A stretch of 64,000 nt of DNA from Tepidiforma thermophila. GTDB lineage: Bacteria; Chloroflexota; Dehalococcoidia; Tepidiformales; Tepidiformaceae. Made by a program: the position numbers and the translations under genes. Numbering within the stretch: the first letter of the stretch is position 1; each line of letters begins with the position of its first letter. Below are positions 14,388-23,483 of this stretch, one piece after another. Location of the stretch: positions 2,170,001-2,234,000 of the forward strand of contig NZ_PDJQ01000001.1 of NCBI RefSeq assembly GCF_002563855.1, in the 5' to 3' direction. The notes beneath the pieces were generated by a model. That model saw only the letters and a list, made by a program, of their open reading frames with translations. It was not told the DNA's origin and made no database searches.

Positions 14388-16561
14388 GGCGGAGAGCGCT
14401 GGCCTTGCTCCTGGTGATGCTGGCGGCCGGCGTGCCCTGGCCGCCGGGCGGGCAGCCGGCTGCAGCCCATGCGGCGCTGCGCTCCTCCGAGCCGGCCGCG
14501 AACGCCTTTCTCCGGCAGCCCCCGAAGGAAATCATCCTGAACTTCACGGAGCCAGTCGACGGGCGGGCGAGCGGCATCCGGCTCCTCGACGCCACGGGCC
14601 AGTCGCTCCCCATCGCGCAGGCAATCGTGACCGGGAATCGGATGCGGGCGGCGCTGCCAACGCTCGAGCCGGGCATCTATAACGTCGTCTGGAACAACGT
14701 GTCACTGGTTGACGGGCACGCGCTTTCCGGGTCGTACCCGTTCACCGTGCTCAACCCGGACGGCTCGGTGCCGGCGGGCGCGAACCTGGTCGGCGGCGGG
14801 AGTTCGAGCGCCGACCGGCTGGGCCGGGCCGACGGAACGGCGGTGCGGTCCCTGGCGCTGCTCGGACTGATTCTCCTGGCCGGGGCGGCGACGGTGACGC
14901 TGCTCTGGCCCGAAGCGCCGGCCGGCGCCCGGCGGGGGCTCCGCGCTGCGGCCCTGCTCGGGGCGGGAGCGGCCATCGGCGCGGCTGGCCTCGGCCTGGC
15001 CCTTCTGCGGGACACGTACAGCAGCCTGCCGGCGACCGAGGCGATCTTCGACACCCGCTTCGGGCGGTACTGGCTTGCACGGGCCGCGCTGGCGGCAGCC
15101 GCGGGGGCAGCTGCGGCGCTGTATTCCCGGGCTCCGCGGGCAGCCTCGTGGGCGGTGCTGGGCGCCGTCGGCGGGTCGCTCTGGACGTTCACAGCGACGA
15201 GCCATGCGGCCGCGGTCCCGGGCAGCGCCTGGGCGATGGCGATCGACGTAGCGCACGCCGGTGCGGCCATTGCGTGGCTGGGAGCGGTCTGCGGGGCGGT
15301 GGTGGCCGCGCGCTTCGGGCGGCGGCATGCCCCGTGGCGGCCGCTGATGCGGCGGTTTACCCGGCTGGCCTCGGTGATGGTGTTCCTGCTGCTGGCGACC
15401 GGCCTCCTCGGGGCGCTGGTCCACATCGATAGCGTTTCGAAGCTTACGGAGACGCGCTACGGGCTCGTGCTGCTGGCGAAACTGGCGTTGGTCATCCCAC
15501 TTCTCGGGGTCGCGCTGTACAACGCGCGGCGTGGACGCATGCGGCTGATGGAGGAGCGGCGGGGTGAGCCGCGGCGGTTCATGCTGACTGCGGCGGCGGA
15601 GCTCGCCGTCGGGCTGGCGGTGGTGGCGGCCGCTGCTCTAATGAGCCAGACCACGACCAGCCGCTCGATTGTCATCGAGCCCGAGCGCCGGCCGTTCGAG
15701 ATGACCGCGCCGGCGAACGACCTCCGGGTTACCCTCTCGGTCGACCCGAACCAGACCGGGCTGAACACGTTCCGCGTGCGGCTCGCGGACGCCGCCGGAG
15801 CACCCGCAGCGGCGCAGTTCGTGCGGCTGACGTTCCGGTACCAGGAGGACCAGTCACTCGGCCCGTCGACGCTGGTGCTGGCGCCAACGGGTACCGGCGA
15901 GTTCATAGGCCAGGGGCCGTACCTCCCGCTTGAGGGCCGGTGGCGGGTGGAGGTCGAGGTACGGCGGGCGAATGCGGACGATGCTCGGACGTTCTTCGAC
16001 GTCCGGCCGGCCGGGGCGTTTGCCGTCGGCAGCGCCCAGACGGGCGGCCGGTGGGCGCTGCCGACGGCGGGGCTGAGCTGGAACCAGTTCGGCGGGCTCG
16101 TGCTGCTGCTGGCGGGGCTGGGGGCCGCGCTGGCCCGGGGCGAGGCGCGCCGGCTGCACCGGATTGCCGGCCGGGCGGCCAGCACGGGCACGCTGGCCGG
16201 CTTCGGGCTGGGGGTGCTGCTGCTGTTCGGCGTGCATGCCCACGAGCCGCAGGCCGGCCTGCCGACGAATCCGATCTTTCCCGATGCCGACTCGATTGCG
16301 AAGGGACGAGCGCTGTACGAGGCGAACTGCATCGCCTGCCACGGACGGACAGGGGTCCCGCCCCCGGGGCTCGACCTGAACCCGTACCCGCTCGACCTGA
16401 CGGTGCACGTGCCCCAGCACCCGGACGGACAGCTCTACCGGTTCATCGCGGACGGCATTCCCGGTACGGCGATGCCGGCATGGCAGGAGCAGGGGCTGAC
16501 CGACGAGGAGATTTGGCACCTCGTGAACTACCTGCGGACGCTGGCGCCGGTGACCGAGTAG
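14384..16561 (+). CDS. CopC-CopD-cytochrome c fusion protein
   Basis: A 725-residue multidomain membrane protein. After a signal peptide, mature His29 (AHAALRSSEP) opens a CopC domain (29-128) ending in VDGHALSGSYPFTV. A CopD-type membrane domain follows (about 155-420, seven or eight helices, including ATSHAAAVPGS). Next come an extracytoplasmic beta domain (about 430-550), two more helices, and a C-terminal mono-heme cytochrome c domain with CIACH at 649-653 and a probable distal Met in GTAMPAWQ. CopC and CopD normally form a copper uptake system; adding cytochrome c suggests redox coupling, for example reduction of Cu(II) or copper delivery to the oxidase. It is coupled to the upstream CopC gene by ATGA. 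Confidence 0.85.
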   Translation: MRRRALALLLVMLAAGVPWPPGGQPAAAHAALRSSEPAANAFLRQPPKEIILNFTEPVDGRASGIRLLDATGQSLPIAQAIVTGNRMRAALPTLEPGIYNVVWNNVSLVDGHALSGSYPFTVLNPDGSVPAGANLVGGGSSSADRLGRADGTAVRSLALLGLILLAGAATVTLLWPEAPAGARRGLRAAALLGAGAAIGAAGLGLALLRDTYSSLPATEAIFDTRFGRYWLARAALAAAAGAAAALYSRAPRAASWAVLGAVGGSLWTFTATSHAAAVPGSAWAMAIDVAHAGAAIAWLGAVCGAVVAARFGRRHAPWRPLMRRFTRLASVMVFLLLATGLLGALVHIDSVSKLTETRYGLVLLAKLALVIPLLGVALYNARRGRMRLMEERRGEPRRFMLTAAAELAVGLAVVAAAALMSQTTTSRSIVIEPERRPFEMTAPANDLRVTLSVDPNQTGLNTFRVRLADAAGAPAAAQFVRLTFRYQEDQSLGPSTLVLAPTGTGEFIGQGPYLPLEGRWRVEVEVRRANADDARTFFDVRPAGAFAVGSAQTGGRWALPTAGLSWNQFGGLVLLLAGLGAALARGEARRLHRIAGRAASTGTLAGFGLGVLLLFGVHAHEPQAGLPTNPIFPDADSIAKGRALYEANCIACHGRTGVPPPGLDLNPYPLDLTVHVPQHPDGQLYRFIADGIPGTAMPAWQEQGLTDEEIWHLVNYLRTLAPVTE

Positions 16562-16599
16562 CGGGCGAGCCGGCCGGCGCTCCGGTATGATCCGCCGTT

Positions 16600-16615
16600 G
16601 CCGGGAGACAGCACC
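16600..16615 (+). repeat. Copy 1 of a 16-nt upstream element
   Basis: GCCGGGAGACAGCACC. The same sequence with one mismatch occurs at 19077-19092, just before another gene of the same block. It lies about 9 nt after a TATGAT (16586-16591), so in the leader of the gene at 16631. Confidence 0.4.
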
Positions 16616-16630
16616 GGCTGGAGGAATCGC

Positions 16631-17593
16631 ATGGTCACCATCGTCGGCAACGTCAAGCCAGAAGACGACTACACCCATCCCCTCGGCCCCGAGGAGAACT
16701 TCAACGAGTCGGTTTACTTCAACTTTTTCGACCGCCGGCAGCAGATGGGCGGGTTCCTGCGCATCGGCAATCGCGCCAACGAGGGCTACGCCGAGGTCAC
16801 CGTCATCGTGTACCAGCCCGACGGTTCGGCGCTGTTCAACTACAAGCGGCCCCAGATTTCGAGTAACGACGAGTGGAACGCCGGCGGGCTGAAGGTGGAG
16901 GTGCTGGTGCCGGGCGAGCGGCTGCGGACGACCTACGAGGGTTCGGTGGTCTACCTGAAGGACCCGCGGGAGATGCGGGAGCCGAGCGTGGCGTTCAAGG
17001 AGAACCCGCACAAGCGCATCCGGCTGGACCTGGTGCACGAGGGCGTTGGGCCGATCTACGGGCACGTGGCCGAGCCGGGGGGCGCCGGCGCACAGAACGA
17101 GTTCGCGCGGGCGCACTATGAGCAGCACATGCGGGTTACCGGGACGCTGCAGGTCGAGGACGGACCGGTGCTCCAGATTACCGGGCACGGGCTGCGGGAC
17201 CATTCGTGGGGGCCGCGGTACTGGCAATCGACGCCGAGCTACCGGTGGATTACGGGGAACTTCGGCGATGACCTCGGCATGGTCCTCTCGATCGTCGGCG
17301 ACCGGGTCGGCGGGGTGTTTCATAAGGGCCCGGACACCATCATCCCGGTGAAGCAGATCGACCTCGAGACGGAGTACGAGGAGAACACGAACTACCACAA
17401 GGCGCTGCGGGCGACGGTAACGCTGGCGAACGGCGAAACCCACCGGGTGGAGGGCACCGTCCGCGGGTTTATTCCCCTGCGGAACCGCCGGGCCGGGAAG
17501 TTCACCCACATCGGCGAGGGGATGACGGAGTACCTCCTCGACGGCGAGCGCAAGGGCTACGGCCTGAGCGAGTACCTCGACCAGGTCGAATAG
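16631..17593 (+). CDS. DUF7064/CrtC-like beta-barrel protein
   Basis: A 320-residue, strand-rich cytoplasmic protein without a signal peptide. It opens with EDDYTHPLGPEENFNESVYF and contains paired beta motifs (GFLRIGNRANEG; GHGLRDHSWGPRYW) typical of the hydroxyneurosporene-synthase (CrtC)/AttH-like lipocalin superfamily. Several members are terpenoid hydratases, but most are uncharacterised and sit with acyl-CoA genes. GGAGGAA sets the ATG at 16631. It begins the rightward catabolic block and is followed after 4 nt by a phosphotransferase-like gene. A terpenoid-related role would fit the AtuA gene downstream but is inference. Confidence 0.65.
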   Translation: MVTIVGNVKPEDDYTHPLGPEENFNESVYFNFFDRRQQMGGFLRIGNRANEGYAEVTVIVYQPDGSALFNYKRPQISSNDEWNAGGLKVEVLVPGERLRTTYEGSVVYLKDPREMREPSVAFKENPHKRIRLDLVHEGVGPIYGHVAEPGGAGAQNEFARAHYEQHMRVTGTLQVEDGPVLQITGHGLRDHSWGPRYWQSTPSYRWITGNFGDDLGMVLSIVGDRVGGVFHKGPDTIIPVKQIDLETEYEENTNYHKALRATVTLANGETHRVEGTVRGFIPLRNRRAGKFTHIGEGMTEYLLDGERKGYGLSEYLDQVE

Positions 17594-17597
17594 GGCC

Positions 17598-18608
17598 GTG
17601 CAGAAGGAGGAGGTCCAGCAGGGGCTGGAGCGGTTCATTGCCGCGCGCACGGGCGGCTCGGTGACGGTGTCGAACCTGGCGCGCCTTTCGGGCGGCGCCT
17701 CCCGGGAGACGTGGTCGTTCGATGCGGACACGCCGCAGGGGCGTATCGAGGGCATCCTCCGGGCAGACCCGGTGCCGGGCGCGCCGACCATCCCCGGCAG
17801 GGAGCTGGAGTACCACCTCATTAAGGCCGCATGGGATGCCGGGGTCACGGTGCCCGAGCCGCTCTGGGACGGGGATGACACGTTCCCGGTGAAGTTCTTC
17901 GTGATGCGACGGGTGCCCGGGGAGACGCTGGGTGCGCGGCTCATCCGGGGCGAGCAGTACGCGAAGGCGCGGGAGGTTGTGCCATACCAGCTGGCGCGGG
18001 ACCTCGCGCGGATCCACGCGATCCGCGAAGCCGACCACCCGGAGCTGGCCGGGCTCGAACGGCCCCCGGCGGGCAAAACGTCGGCGGAGGCGCAGCTCGA
18101 CTACTACGAGACGAGCTACCGGACGGCTGAACTCGACCCGCACCCGGTGTTCGAGCTGGCCATCCGCTGGCTGCGGCAGCACCTGCCGCCGCCGTCGGAG
18201 CTGGTGCTGGTCCACGGCGACTTTCGGCTGGGGAACTTCATCTTCGACGAGACCGGGGTGAAGGGGATCCTCGACTGGGAGCTGGCGCACTGGGGCGACC
18301 CGATGGAGGACCTCGGGTGGCTGGCAGTGAAGTCGTGGCGGTTCGGCGGCAGGCTGCCGATGGCCGGGGTCGGCACGCGGGAGGCGTTCATCGAGGCGTA
18401 CGAGGCAGCCGGCGGCCGGAAGGTGAACCGGCAGCACTTCCTTTGGTATGAGATGTTCGGGAACCTCAAGTGGGGCGTCATCACGATGACGCAGGCTGCC
18501 ACCTACCTGACGGGCCGAAACCGGAGCGTCGAACTTGCGGCCATCGGGCGGCGGACCGCTGAGACGGAGATTGTCCTGCTCGAGCTGCTGGAAGGAAGGT
18601 GGGACTGA
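17598..18608 (+). CDS. Phosphotransferase (APH) family protein
   Basis: A 336-residue protein kinase-like fold enzyme. The N-lobe has LSGGASRETWSF and IEGILRADP (the Lys position is altered to Arg); the C-lobe has the Brenner motif LVHGDFRLGNF (catalytic Asp) and ILDWELAHWGDP for metal binding. Relatives sit beside acyl-CoA dehydrogenases (ACAD10/11 type) and phosphorylate hydroxyacyl-CoA to allow its dehydration. The GTG at 17598 follows the previous stop by 4 nt. The next gene, a DUF6285 protein, overlaps it by one base, matching the common APH-DUF6285 pair. A role activating hydroxyacyl-CoA is inference. Confidence 0.85.
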   Translation: MQKEEVQQGLERFIAARTGGSVTVSNLARLSGGASRETWSFDADTPQGRIEGILRADPVPGAPTIPGRELEYHLIKAAWDAGVTVPEPLWDGDDTFPVKFFVMRRVPGETLGARLIRGEQYAKAREVVPYQLARDLARIHAIREADHPELAGLERPPAGKTSAEAQLDYYETSYRTAELDPHPVFELAIRWLRQHLPPPSELVLVHGDFRLGNFIFDETGVKGILDWELAHWGDPMEDLGWLAVKSWRFGGRLPMAGVGTREAFIEAYEAAGGRKVNRQHFLWYEMFGNLKWGVITMTQAATYLTGRNRSVELAAIGRRTAETEIVLLELLEGRWD

Positions 18609-19018
18609 TGCAGGACCGGCCGACGATCGACGAGCTGCTGGAGGCGGTCGCGGGGTACCTCCGGGACGACGTCATGCCGAACACGCAGGGCCGGCTGAGC
18701 TTCCACGCGCGGGTCTCGATGAACGTGATTGAGATGCTTCGTCGGGAGCTGGCGACGATGGAGGAGCACCTGGCGCGGGAGTGGGACGGCCTGGACCACC
18801 TGCTCGGTGTCGAGCCGATGCCGCCGAAACTGGCAGCCGTTCGCGATGCGCTGGTCCGGCGGAACGAGGTGCTCTGCGAACGCATCCGGAAGGGCGAGGC
18901 CGACGAGGGGCCCTGGCGGCTGGCCGTGCTCAGCCATCTGCGACGGGTGACGCTGGACAAGCTGGAGGTCTCGAACCCGGCGCTGGCGGCCGAGTATCGC
19001 GAGACGGGCCAGGGCTGA
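18608..19018 (+). CDS. DUF6285 family protein
   Basis: A 136-residue, mainly helical protein: RPTIDELLEAVAGYLRDDVM, GRLSFHARVSMNVIEMLRREL and a final HLRRVTLDKLEVSNP. This pattern is the DUF6285 family, which is almost always encoded beside APH-type kinases and acyl-CoA enzymes and is of unknown biochemical function. The ATG at 18608 shares one base with the upstream TGA (TGATG) and has GAAGGAAGG about 10 nt before it; a GTG three codons upstream is the alternative. It may be a regulatory or docking partner of the kinase. Confidence 0.75.
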   Translation: MQDRPTIDELLEAVAGYLRDDVMPNTQGRLSFHARVSMNVIEMLRRELATMEEHLAREWDGLDHLLGVEPMPPKLAAVRDALVRRNEVLCERIRKGEADEGPWRLAVLSHLRRVTLDKLEVSNPALAAEYRETGQG

Positions 19019-19076
19019 CCGGACGCCGCCGCGTGGGCCATCCGGCCGGCCAGCCGGGCCCGGGAGACGGTACACT

Positions 19077-19092
19077 GCCGCGAGACAGCACC
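19077..19092 (+). repeat. Copy 2 of a 16-nt upstream element
   Basis: GCCGCGAGACAGCACC, one mismatch from 16600-16615, directly abutting the ATG at 19093. A TACACT at 19071-19076 could be a -10, placing the element at the 5' end of the transcript. Confidence 0.4.
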
Positions 19093-20688
19093 ATGCAGGT
19101 ACTCAGGTCACGCATCGACACCAGGCAACCGGCATTCCAGCAGAACCGTGAGCAGATGCTCGGGCTGCTGGCGGAGATTGAGCAGCAGCTGGCGATTGCG
19201 CGGGCCGGCGGGGGCGAGAAATACGTCGCCCGGCACCGGGCGCGGGGGCGGCTCCTGCCGCGGGAGCGGATTGAGCTGCTGATTGACCAGGATTCGGCGT
19301 TCCTCGAGCTTTCACCGCTGGCAGGGTGGGGCAGCGAGTACACGGTGGGCGGGAGCATCGTCACCGGGATCGGCGTGATTTCGGGCGTCGAGTGCTTGAT
19401 CCAGGCGAGCGACCCGACGGTGCGCGGCGGGACGTCCAATCCGTACACCGTGAAGAAGACGCTCCGCTCCTTCGAGATCGCGCGGGCGAACCGGCTCCCG
19501 GTCATTCAGCTGACGGAATCAGGCGGTGCCGACCTGCCGCGGCAGGCAGAGATCTTCGTACCGGGCGGGCGGACGTTTTTCGAAATCACCCGGCTTTCGG
19601 GCGAGCGTATCCCGACGGTGTCGATCGTGTTCGGGAACGCCACGGCAGGCGGCGCCTATGTACCGGGGATGTCGGACTACACGGTGTTCATCCGGGGGCA
19701 GTCGCATGCGTTCCTCGGGGGGCCGCCGCTGGTGAAGATGGCCACCGGTGAGGATGCCGAGGAGGAGGCGCTGGGCGGCGGGGAGATGCATGCACGGGTC
19801 TCCGGCCTGGCCGATTTCCTCGCGGAGGACGAGTACGAGGCGATCGGCATCACGCGCGACCTCGTCGAGAGCTGGAGCTGGCGGAAGCTGGGACCTGCGC
19901 CGACGGAGCCGCCCGATGACCCCGTGTACGACCCGGAGGAGCTGCTCGGGATAGCTTCGGTGGACCTGCGGGTGCCGTTCGATGCCCGGGAGGTGATCGC
20001 ACGCGTGGTCGATGGCTCCCGCTTCCACGAGTTCAAGCCGCTGTACGGCGAGCAGCTCATCACGGGGTGGGCGTCGCTGCACGGCTACCGGATCGGCATT
20101 CTCGCGAACAACGGCATCCTTTTCTCTGAGGAATCGGAGAAGGCCGCACAGTTTATCCAGCTCTGCAACAAGCTGGATATCCCGCTGCTGTTCATGCAGA
20201 ACGTCACGGGCTACATGGTCGGGACGGTCTATGAGCAGCGGGGGATCATCAAAGACGGGGCGAAGATGATCAACGCGGTCACGAATTCGAAGGTGCCGCA
20301 CATCACGCTGATGATGGGCGCATCGTACGGTGCCGGGAACTACGGGATGGCCGGGCGGGCCTACGACCCGCGGTTCGTCTTCACGTGGCCGAACCACCGG
20401 ATTGCCGTGATGGGCCCGAAGCAGCTGGCCGGGGTGATGTCGATCGTCCAGCGGCAGGCTGCGATGGCGGCCGGCATCCCGATTGACGAAGAGCGGGACG
20501 CAGCCATGCGGGCAGCCATCGAAGCGCAGATCGAACGGGAGTCGACGGCGCTGTTCGCCACGGGGCAGCTCTGGGACGACGGGATCATCGACCCACGGGA
20601 TACCCGGACCGTCCTTGGCATTGCGCTGTCGGCCATCCATTCGAACGTCGTCCGCGGGACGGACTCGTTCGGCGTGTTCAGGATGTGA
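19093..20688 (+). CDS. Acyl-CoA carboxylase carboxyltransferase (beta) subunit
   Basis: A 531-residue carboxyltransferase with both crotonase-like halves. The N-half has RHRARGRLLPRERIELLID and the oxyanion-hole GNATAGGAYVPGMSDY; the C-half has NNGILFSEESEKAAQFI and MGASYGAGNYGMAGRAY with the FTWPNHRIAVMGP end. Length and the AGGAYVP/GAGNYGM pair match methylcrotonyl-CoA and geranyl-CoA carboxylase beta chains better than propionyl-CoA ones. It transfers CO2 from carboxybiotin to an acyl-CoA. The biotin-bearing alpha subunit follows 3 nt later. There is no Shine-Dalgarno; the 16-nt repeat abuts the ATG. Confidence 0.9.
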   Translation: MQVLRSRIDTRQPAFQQNREQMLGLLAEIEQQLAIARAGGGEKYVARHRARGRLLPRERIELLIDQDSAFLELSPLAGWGSEYTVGGSIVTGIGVISGVECLIQASDPTVRGGTSNPYTVKKTLRSFEIARANRLPVIQLTESGGADLPRQAEIFVPGGRTFFEITRLSGERIPTVSIVFGNATAGGAYVPGMSDYTVFIRGQSHAFLGGPPLVKMATGEDAEEEALGGGEMHARVSGLADFLAEDEYEAIGITRDLVESWSWRKLGPAPTEPPDDPVYDPEELLGIASVDLRVPFDAREVIARVVDGSRFHEFKPLYGEQLITGWASLHGYRIGILANNGILFSEESEKAAQFIQLCNKLDIPLLFMQNVTGYMVGTVYEQRGIIKDGAKMINAVTNSKVPHITLMMGASYGAGNYGMAGRAYDPRFVFTWPNHRIAVMGPKQLAGVMSIVQRQAAMAAGIPIDEERDAAMRAAIEAQIERESTALFATGQLWDDGIIDPRDTRTVLGIALSAIHSNVVRGTDSFGVFRM

Positions 20689-20691
20689 GCC

Positions 20692-22683
20692 ATGGAACGG
20701 CGAATCCGTCGTTTGCTGATTGCGAACCGTGGCGAGATTGTCAGCCGGGTCGCCCGAACCGCCCGGGCGATGGGGATCGAGCCGGTCGGCGTCTTTGCGG
20801 AGCCGGACCGCGGGCTCCCGTACGTGCGGGAGCTCGACGCGGCGGTGGAACTGCGGGGCACGACCCCGGGCGAGACCTACCTCGACAGGGCGCGCATCCT
20901 CGAAGCTGCCCGGCGGCTGGGCGCCGATGCGGTACACCCGGGCTACGGGTTCCTTTCGGAGAACGCGGAGTTCGCGCGACAGGTCGAGGAGGCCGGACTG
21001 GCCTGGGTCGGCCCGCCCCCGGGGGTGATTGCGCAAATGGGCGACAAGGTCGCCGCGCTGGCAGCGATGGAGGCTGCGGGCGTCCCGGTGCTGCCCCGCA
21101 CGCTGCTGGATGGCGAGGACGCAGGCGGGCTGGCCGCGCAGGCGGCGGTGGTGGGATTCCCGCTGATGGTGAAGGCGGCCGCCGGCGGCGGCGGGCGCGG
21201 GATGCGCATCGTCACCGACCCGGCCGAGCTGGAGGCAGCGGTCGCCGCCGCACGCCGCGAGGCGATCGGAGCCTTTGGGGATGGGCGCCTGTTTGCCGAG
21301 CCGTACGTGATCGACGCGCGGCACATCGAGGTGCAGGTGCTGGCCGACAACCACGGCAATGTGGCGGTGCTGTTCGAGCGGGAGTGCTCCATTCAGCGGC
21401 GGCACCAGAAGATTGTCGAGGAGGCGCCGTCACCGGCGGTCAGCGCCGAGGCCCGGGAGCGGCTGATCGCGGCGGCTATTGTTGCCGCGCGGGCTATCGG
21501 CTATCGCAACGCCGGCACCATCGAGTTCCTGTGGCGGGGCGACGGGCGCTTTTCGTTCATGGAGATGAATACGCGCCTGCAGGTGGAGCACCCGGTCACG
21601 GAGCTGATCACGGGTGTCGACCTCGTCCGGGAGCAGCTCCGGATCGCGCAGGGGCTCCCGCTCTCAATACGGCAGGAGGAGCTGCGGATGAGCGGGCATG
21701 CGATCGAAGTGCGGCTGTACGCGGAGGACCCGGCGGCGGGGTTTTTGCCGCAGGCCGGGCGGGTGCGCCTGTTCTCGGCGCCGGAAGCGCCGTGGCTGCG
21801 GGTGGATGCCGGGATTGCATCGGGGAGCGAAATCTCGCCGTACTTCGACCCGATGGTTGCGAAGGTGGTCGCGCACGGCCAGACCCGGGACGAGGCGGCA
21901 GCCCGGCTGGCGGCAGCGCTCGACCGGCTGACGGTGTTCGGCCCGCCGACGAACAGGGACTTCCTGCGCGCGGTGCTGCGCCACCCGAAGTTCCTCGAGG
22001 GCGAAACGACGACGCGGTTCCTCGAAACGCACGCCATCGCGCCGGGCGGACCGCCGGACGAGGTGCTGGCGCAGGCCGCAGCCCTGGCGGCGCTGACAGG
22101 CATGTGGTTGAGGCGGCGGGCAGCACGTGTCCAGGCGACCATCCCGCCGGGCTGGCGCAACAACCCATCGCAGGACCAGCGTACCGACTTCACGGCGGGC
22201 GAACGGCCCCTGGAGGTGCGGTACGCACCGCGGCGTGACGGGTCGTGGCGGGTGGCCGTCGGCCAGGGCGTACCCCGCGAGGTACGGGGATTTGAGGTCG
22301 CCGGGGACATGGTCACAGCGGAGCTGGATGGGCTCCGGGTGACGGCGCGCTGGCACCACGAGGGCATGTCGTGGTGGCTGCACCTCGGCGAGCACCAGGT
22401 CGAGCTGACGGAGCGCCCGCGGCTGCCCGAACGCGGCGGCCGGGAGAGCATCGCCGGCGGGCTGACGGCGCCGATGCCGGGGAAGGTCGTCGCGGTGACC
22501 GTGGAGCCGGGGCAGCACGTGGAGGCCGGTGACGTTGTGGCCATCCTGGAGGCGATGAAAATGGAGCATCGGCTGTTCGCCGGGGCCGCCGGGACCGTCC
22601 GGGAGGTCCGCGTTGAGCCGGGCGCGCAGGTCGCGCTCGGGGACGTGATTGCCGTCATCGACGAGGAAGGAGCGACGGCGTGA
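20692..22683 (+). CDS. Biotin carboxylase/BCCP alpha subunit of acyl-CoA carboxylase
   Basis: A 663-residue three-domain protein: biotin carboxylase (1-450) with IANRGEIVSRVART, the ATP-grasp loop AAAGGGGRGMR and EMNTRLQVEHPVTE; a middle BT-like domain (about 480-590); and a C-terminal biotinyl domain with EAMKMEH, Lys623 being the biotin site. It forms the partner of the beta subunit just upstream, as in MCC, GCC or PCC holoenzymes, and uses ATP and bicarbonate. Its TGA overlaps the next GTG (GTGA, 22680-22683). A biotin protein ligase is not in the window. Confidence 0.95.
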   Translation: MERRIRRLLIANRGEIVSRVARTARAMGIEPVGVFAEPDRGLPYVRELDAAVELRGTTPGETYLDRARILEAARRLGADAVHPGYGFLSENAEFARQVEEAGLAWVGPPPGVIAQMGDKVAALAAMEAAGVPVLPRTLLDGEDAGGLAAQAAVVGFPLMVKAAAGGGGRGMRIVTDPAELEAAVAAARREAIGAFGDGRLFAEPYVIDARHIEVQVLADNHGNVAVLFERECSIQRRHQKIVEEAPSPAVSAEARERLIAAAIVAARAIGYRNAGTIEFLWRGDGRFSFMEMNTRLQVEHPVTELITGVDLVREQLRIAQGLPLSIRQEELRMSGHAIEVRLYAEDPAAGFLPQAGRVRLFSAPEAPWLRVDAGIASGSEISPYFDPMVAKVVAHGQTRDEAAARLAAALDRLTVFGPPTNRDFLRAVLRHPKFLEGETTTRFLETHAIAPGGPPDEVLAQAAALAALTGMWLRRRAARVQATIPPGWRNNPSQDQRTDFTAGERPLEVRYAPRRDGSWRVAVGQGVPREVRGFEVAGDMVTAELDGLRVTARWHHEGMSWWLHLGEHQVELTERPRLPERGGRESIAGGLTAPMPGKVVAVTVEPGQHVEAGDVVAILEAMKMEHRLFAGAAGTVREVRVEPGAQVALGDVIAVIDEEGATA

Positions 22684-23483
22684 GCATCGACTACAGCGCG
22701 GTGGTCGCGGACCTGGCGGCAGAGCAGGATGACCTCGACCAGGTGCTGGCGCGGCTGGCGCCGGAGCACTGGGAGCTACCCACGCACGCGCCGGGGTGGG
22801 CCGTGCGCGACCAGGTAGCGCACCTGGCCTTTTTCGATGACCAGGCTCGGCTCGCGATCGAGGACCCCGCCGCATTCGAGACGGTGCGGGAGGCAGCGAA
22901 CGCTCGCGGGCCGGCGTTCGAACAGGAGTACCTCGCCCGCGGACGCGCCATGACGCCAACGGGACTGTACCAGTGGTGGCGCGAGAGCAGCCGAAAATTG
23001 GCGGAGGCGGCCGCGCGGCTGACCGGGAGCGAACGGCTGCCGTGGTTCGGGCCGAGCATGGGTGCCGCCTCGTTCGTCACGGCCCGGCTGATGGAAACGT
23101 GGTCGCACGGGCTCGACGTCGTGGACGTGGTGCCGTTCGAGCGGCCGGACACAGAACGGCTCCGGCATGTGGCCGAGCTGGGTGTGCGCACCCGGGCGTA
23201 CTCGTATGCGGTGCGCGGCCGAACGCCGCCGGAGGCACCGGTCCGGGTCGAGCTGGTGAGCCCGGGCGGCGCCCGCTGGGCGTTCGGCCCGGCGGAGGCA
23301 ACGGATGTCATCCGTGGGAGCGCCACCGACTTCTGCCGGGTGGTGACGCAGCGCCGCCACCTGGCGGATACGAACCTGGAGGTTTCGGGCGCGGCGGCGC
23401 TGGAGTGGATGGAGATTGCACAGGCGTTCGCCGGGCCGCCCGGGCCGGGACGGCAGCCGGGCGAATTCCGGAAGGAGGGATAA
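22680..23483 (+). CDS. TIGR03084 family DinB-like metal-binding protein
   Basis: A 267-residue protein. The N-terminal four-helix DinB/maleylpyruvate-isomerase-type domain has LPTHAPGWAVRDQVAHLAFFD (the His of QVAHL) and a later METWSHGLDVVDV, whose His residues are likely metal ligands. The C-terminal domain (about 180-255) resembles an SCP2-like/MDMPI wing. Such enzymes are mycothiol- or thiol-dependent transferases or of unknown role, frequent in Actinobacteria and Chloroflexi catabolic clusters. It is translationally coupled to the carboxylase alpha subunit (GTGA) and to the hydratase downstream (TAATG), so it belongs to the same pathway. Confidence 0.75.
   Translation: MSIDYSAVVADLAAEQDDLDQVLARLAPEHWELPTHAPGWAVRDQVAHLAFFDDQARLAIEDPAAFETVREAANARGPAFEQEYLARGRAMTPTGLYQWWRESSRKLAEAAARLTGSERLPWFGPSMGAASFVTARLMETWSHGLDVVDVVPFERPDTERLRHVAELGVRTRAYSYAVRGRTPPEAPVRVELVSPGGARWAFGPAEATDVIRGSATDFCRVVTQRRHLADTNLEVSGAAALEWMEIAQAFAGPPGPGRQPGEFRKEG

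Noticed and set aside
15854-18076. A 740-codon reverse frame across three forward genes
   Set aside because: It spans several real genes with strong motifs, and its composition (Arg/Leu/Pro-rich) is that of a shadow.
19519-21405. A 628-codon reverse frame opposite the carboxylase subunits
   Set aside because: No family pattern; it crosses the junction of two well-supported genes.
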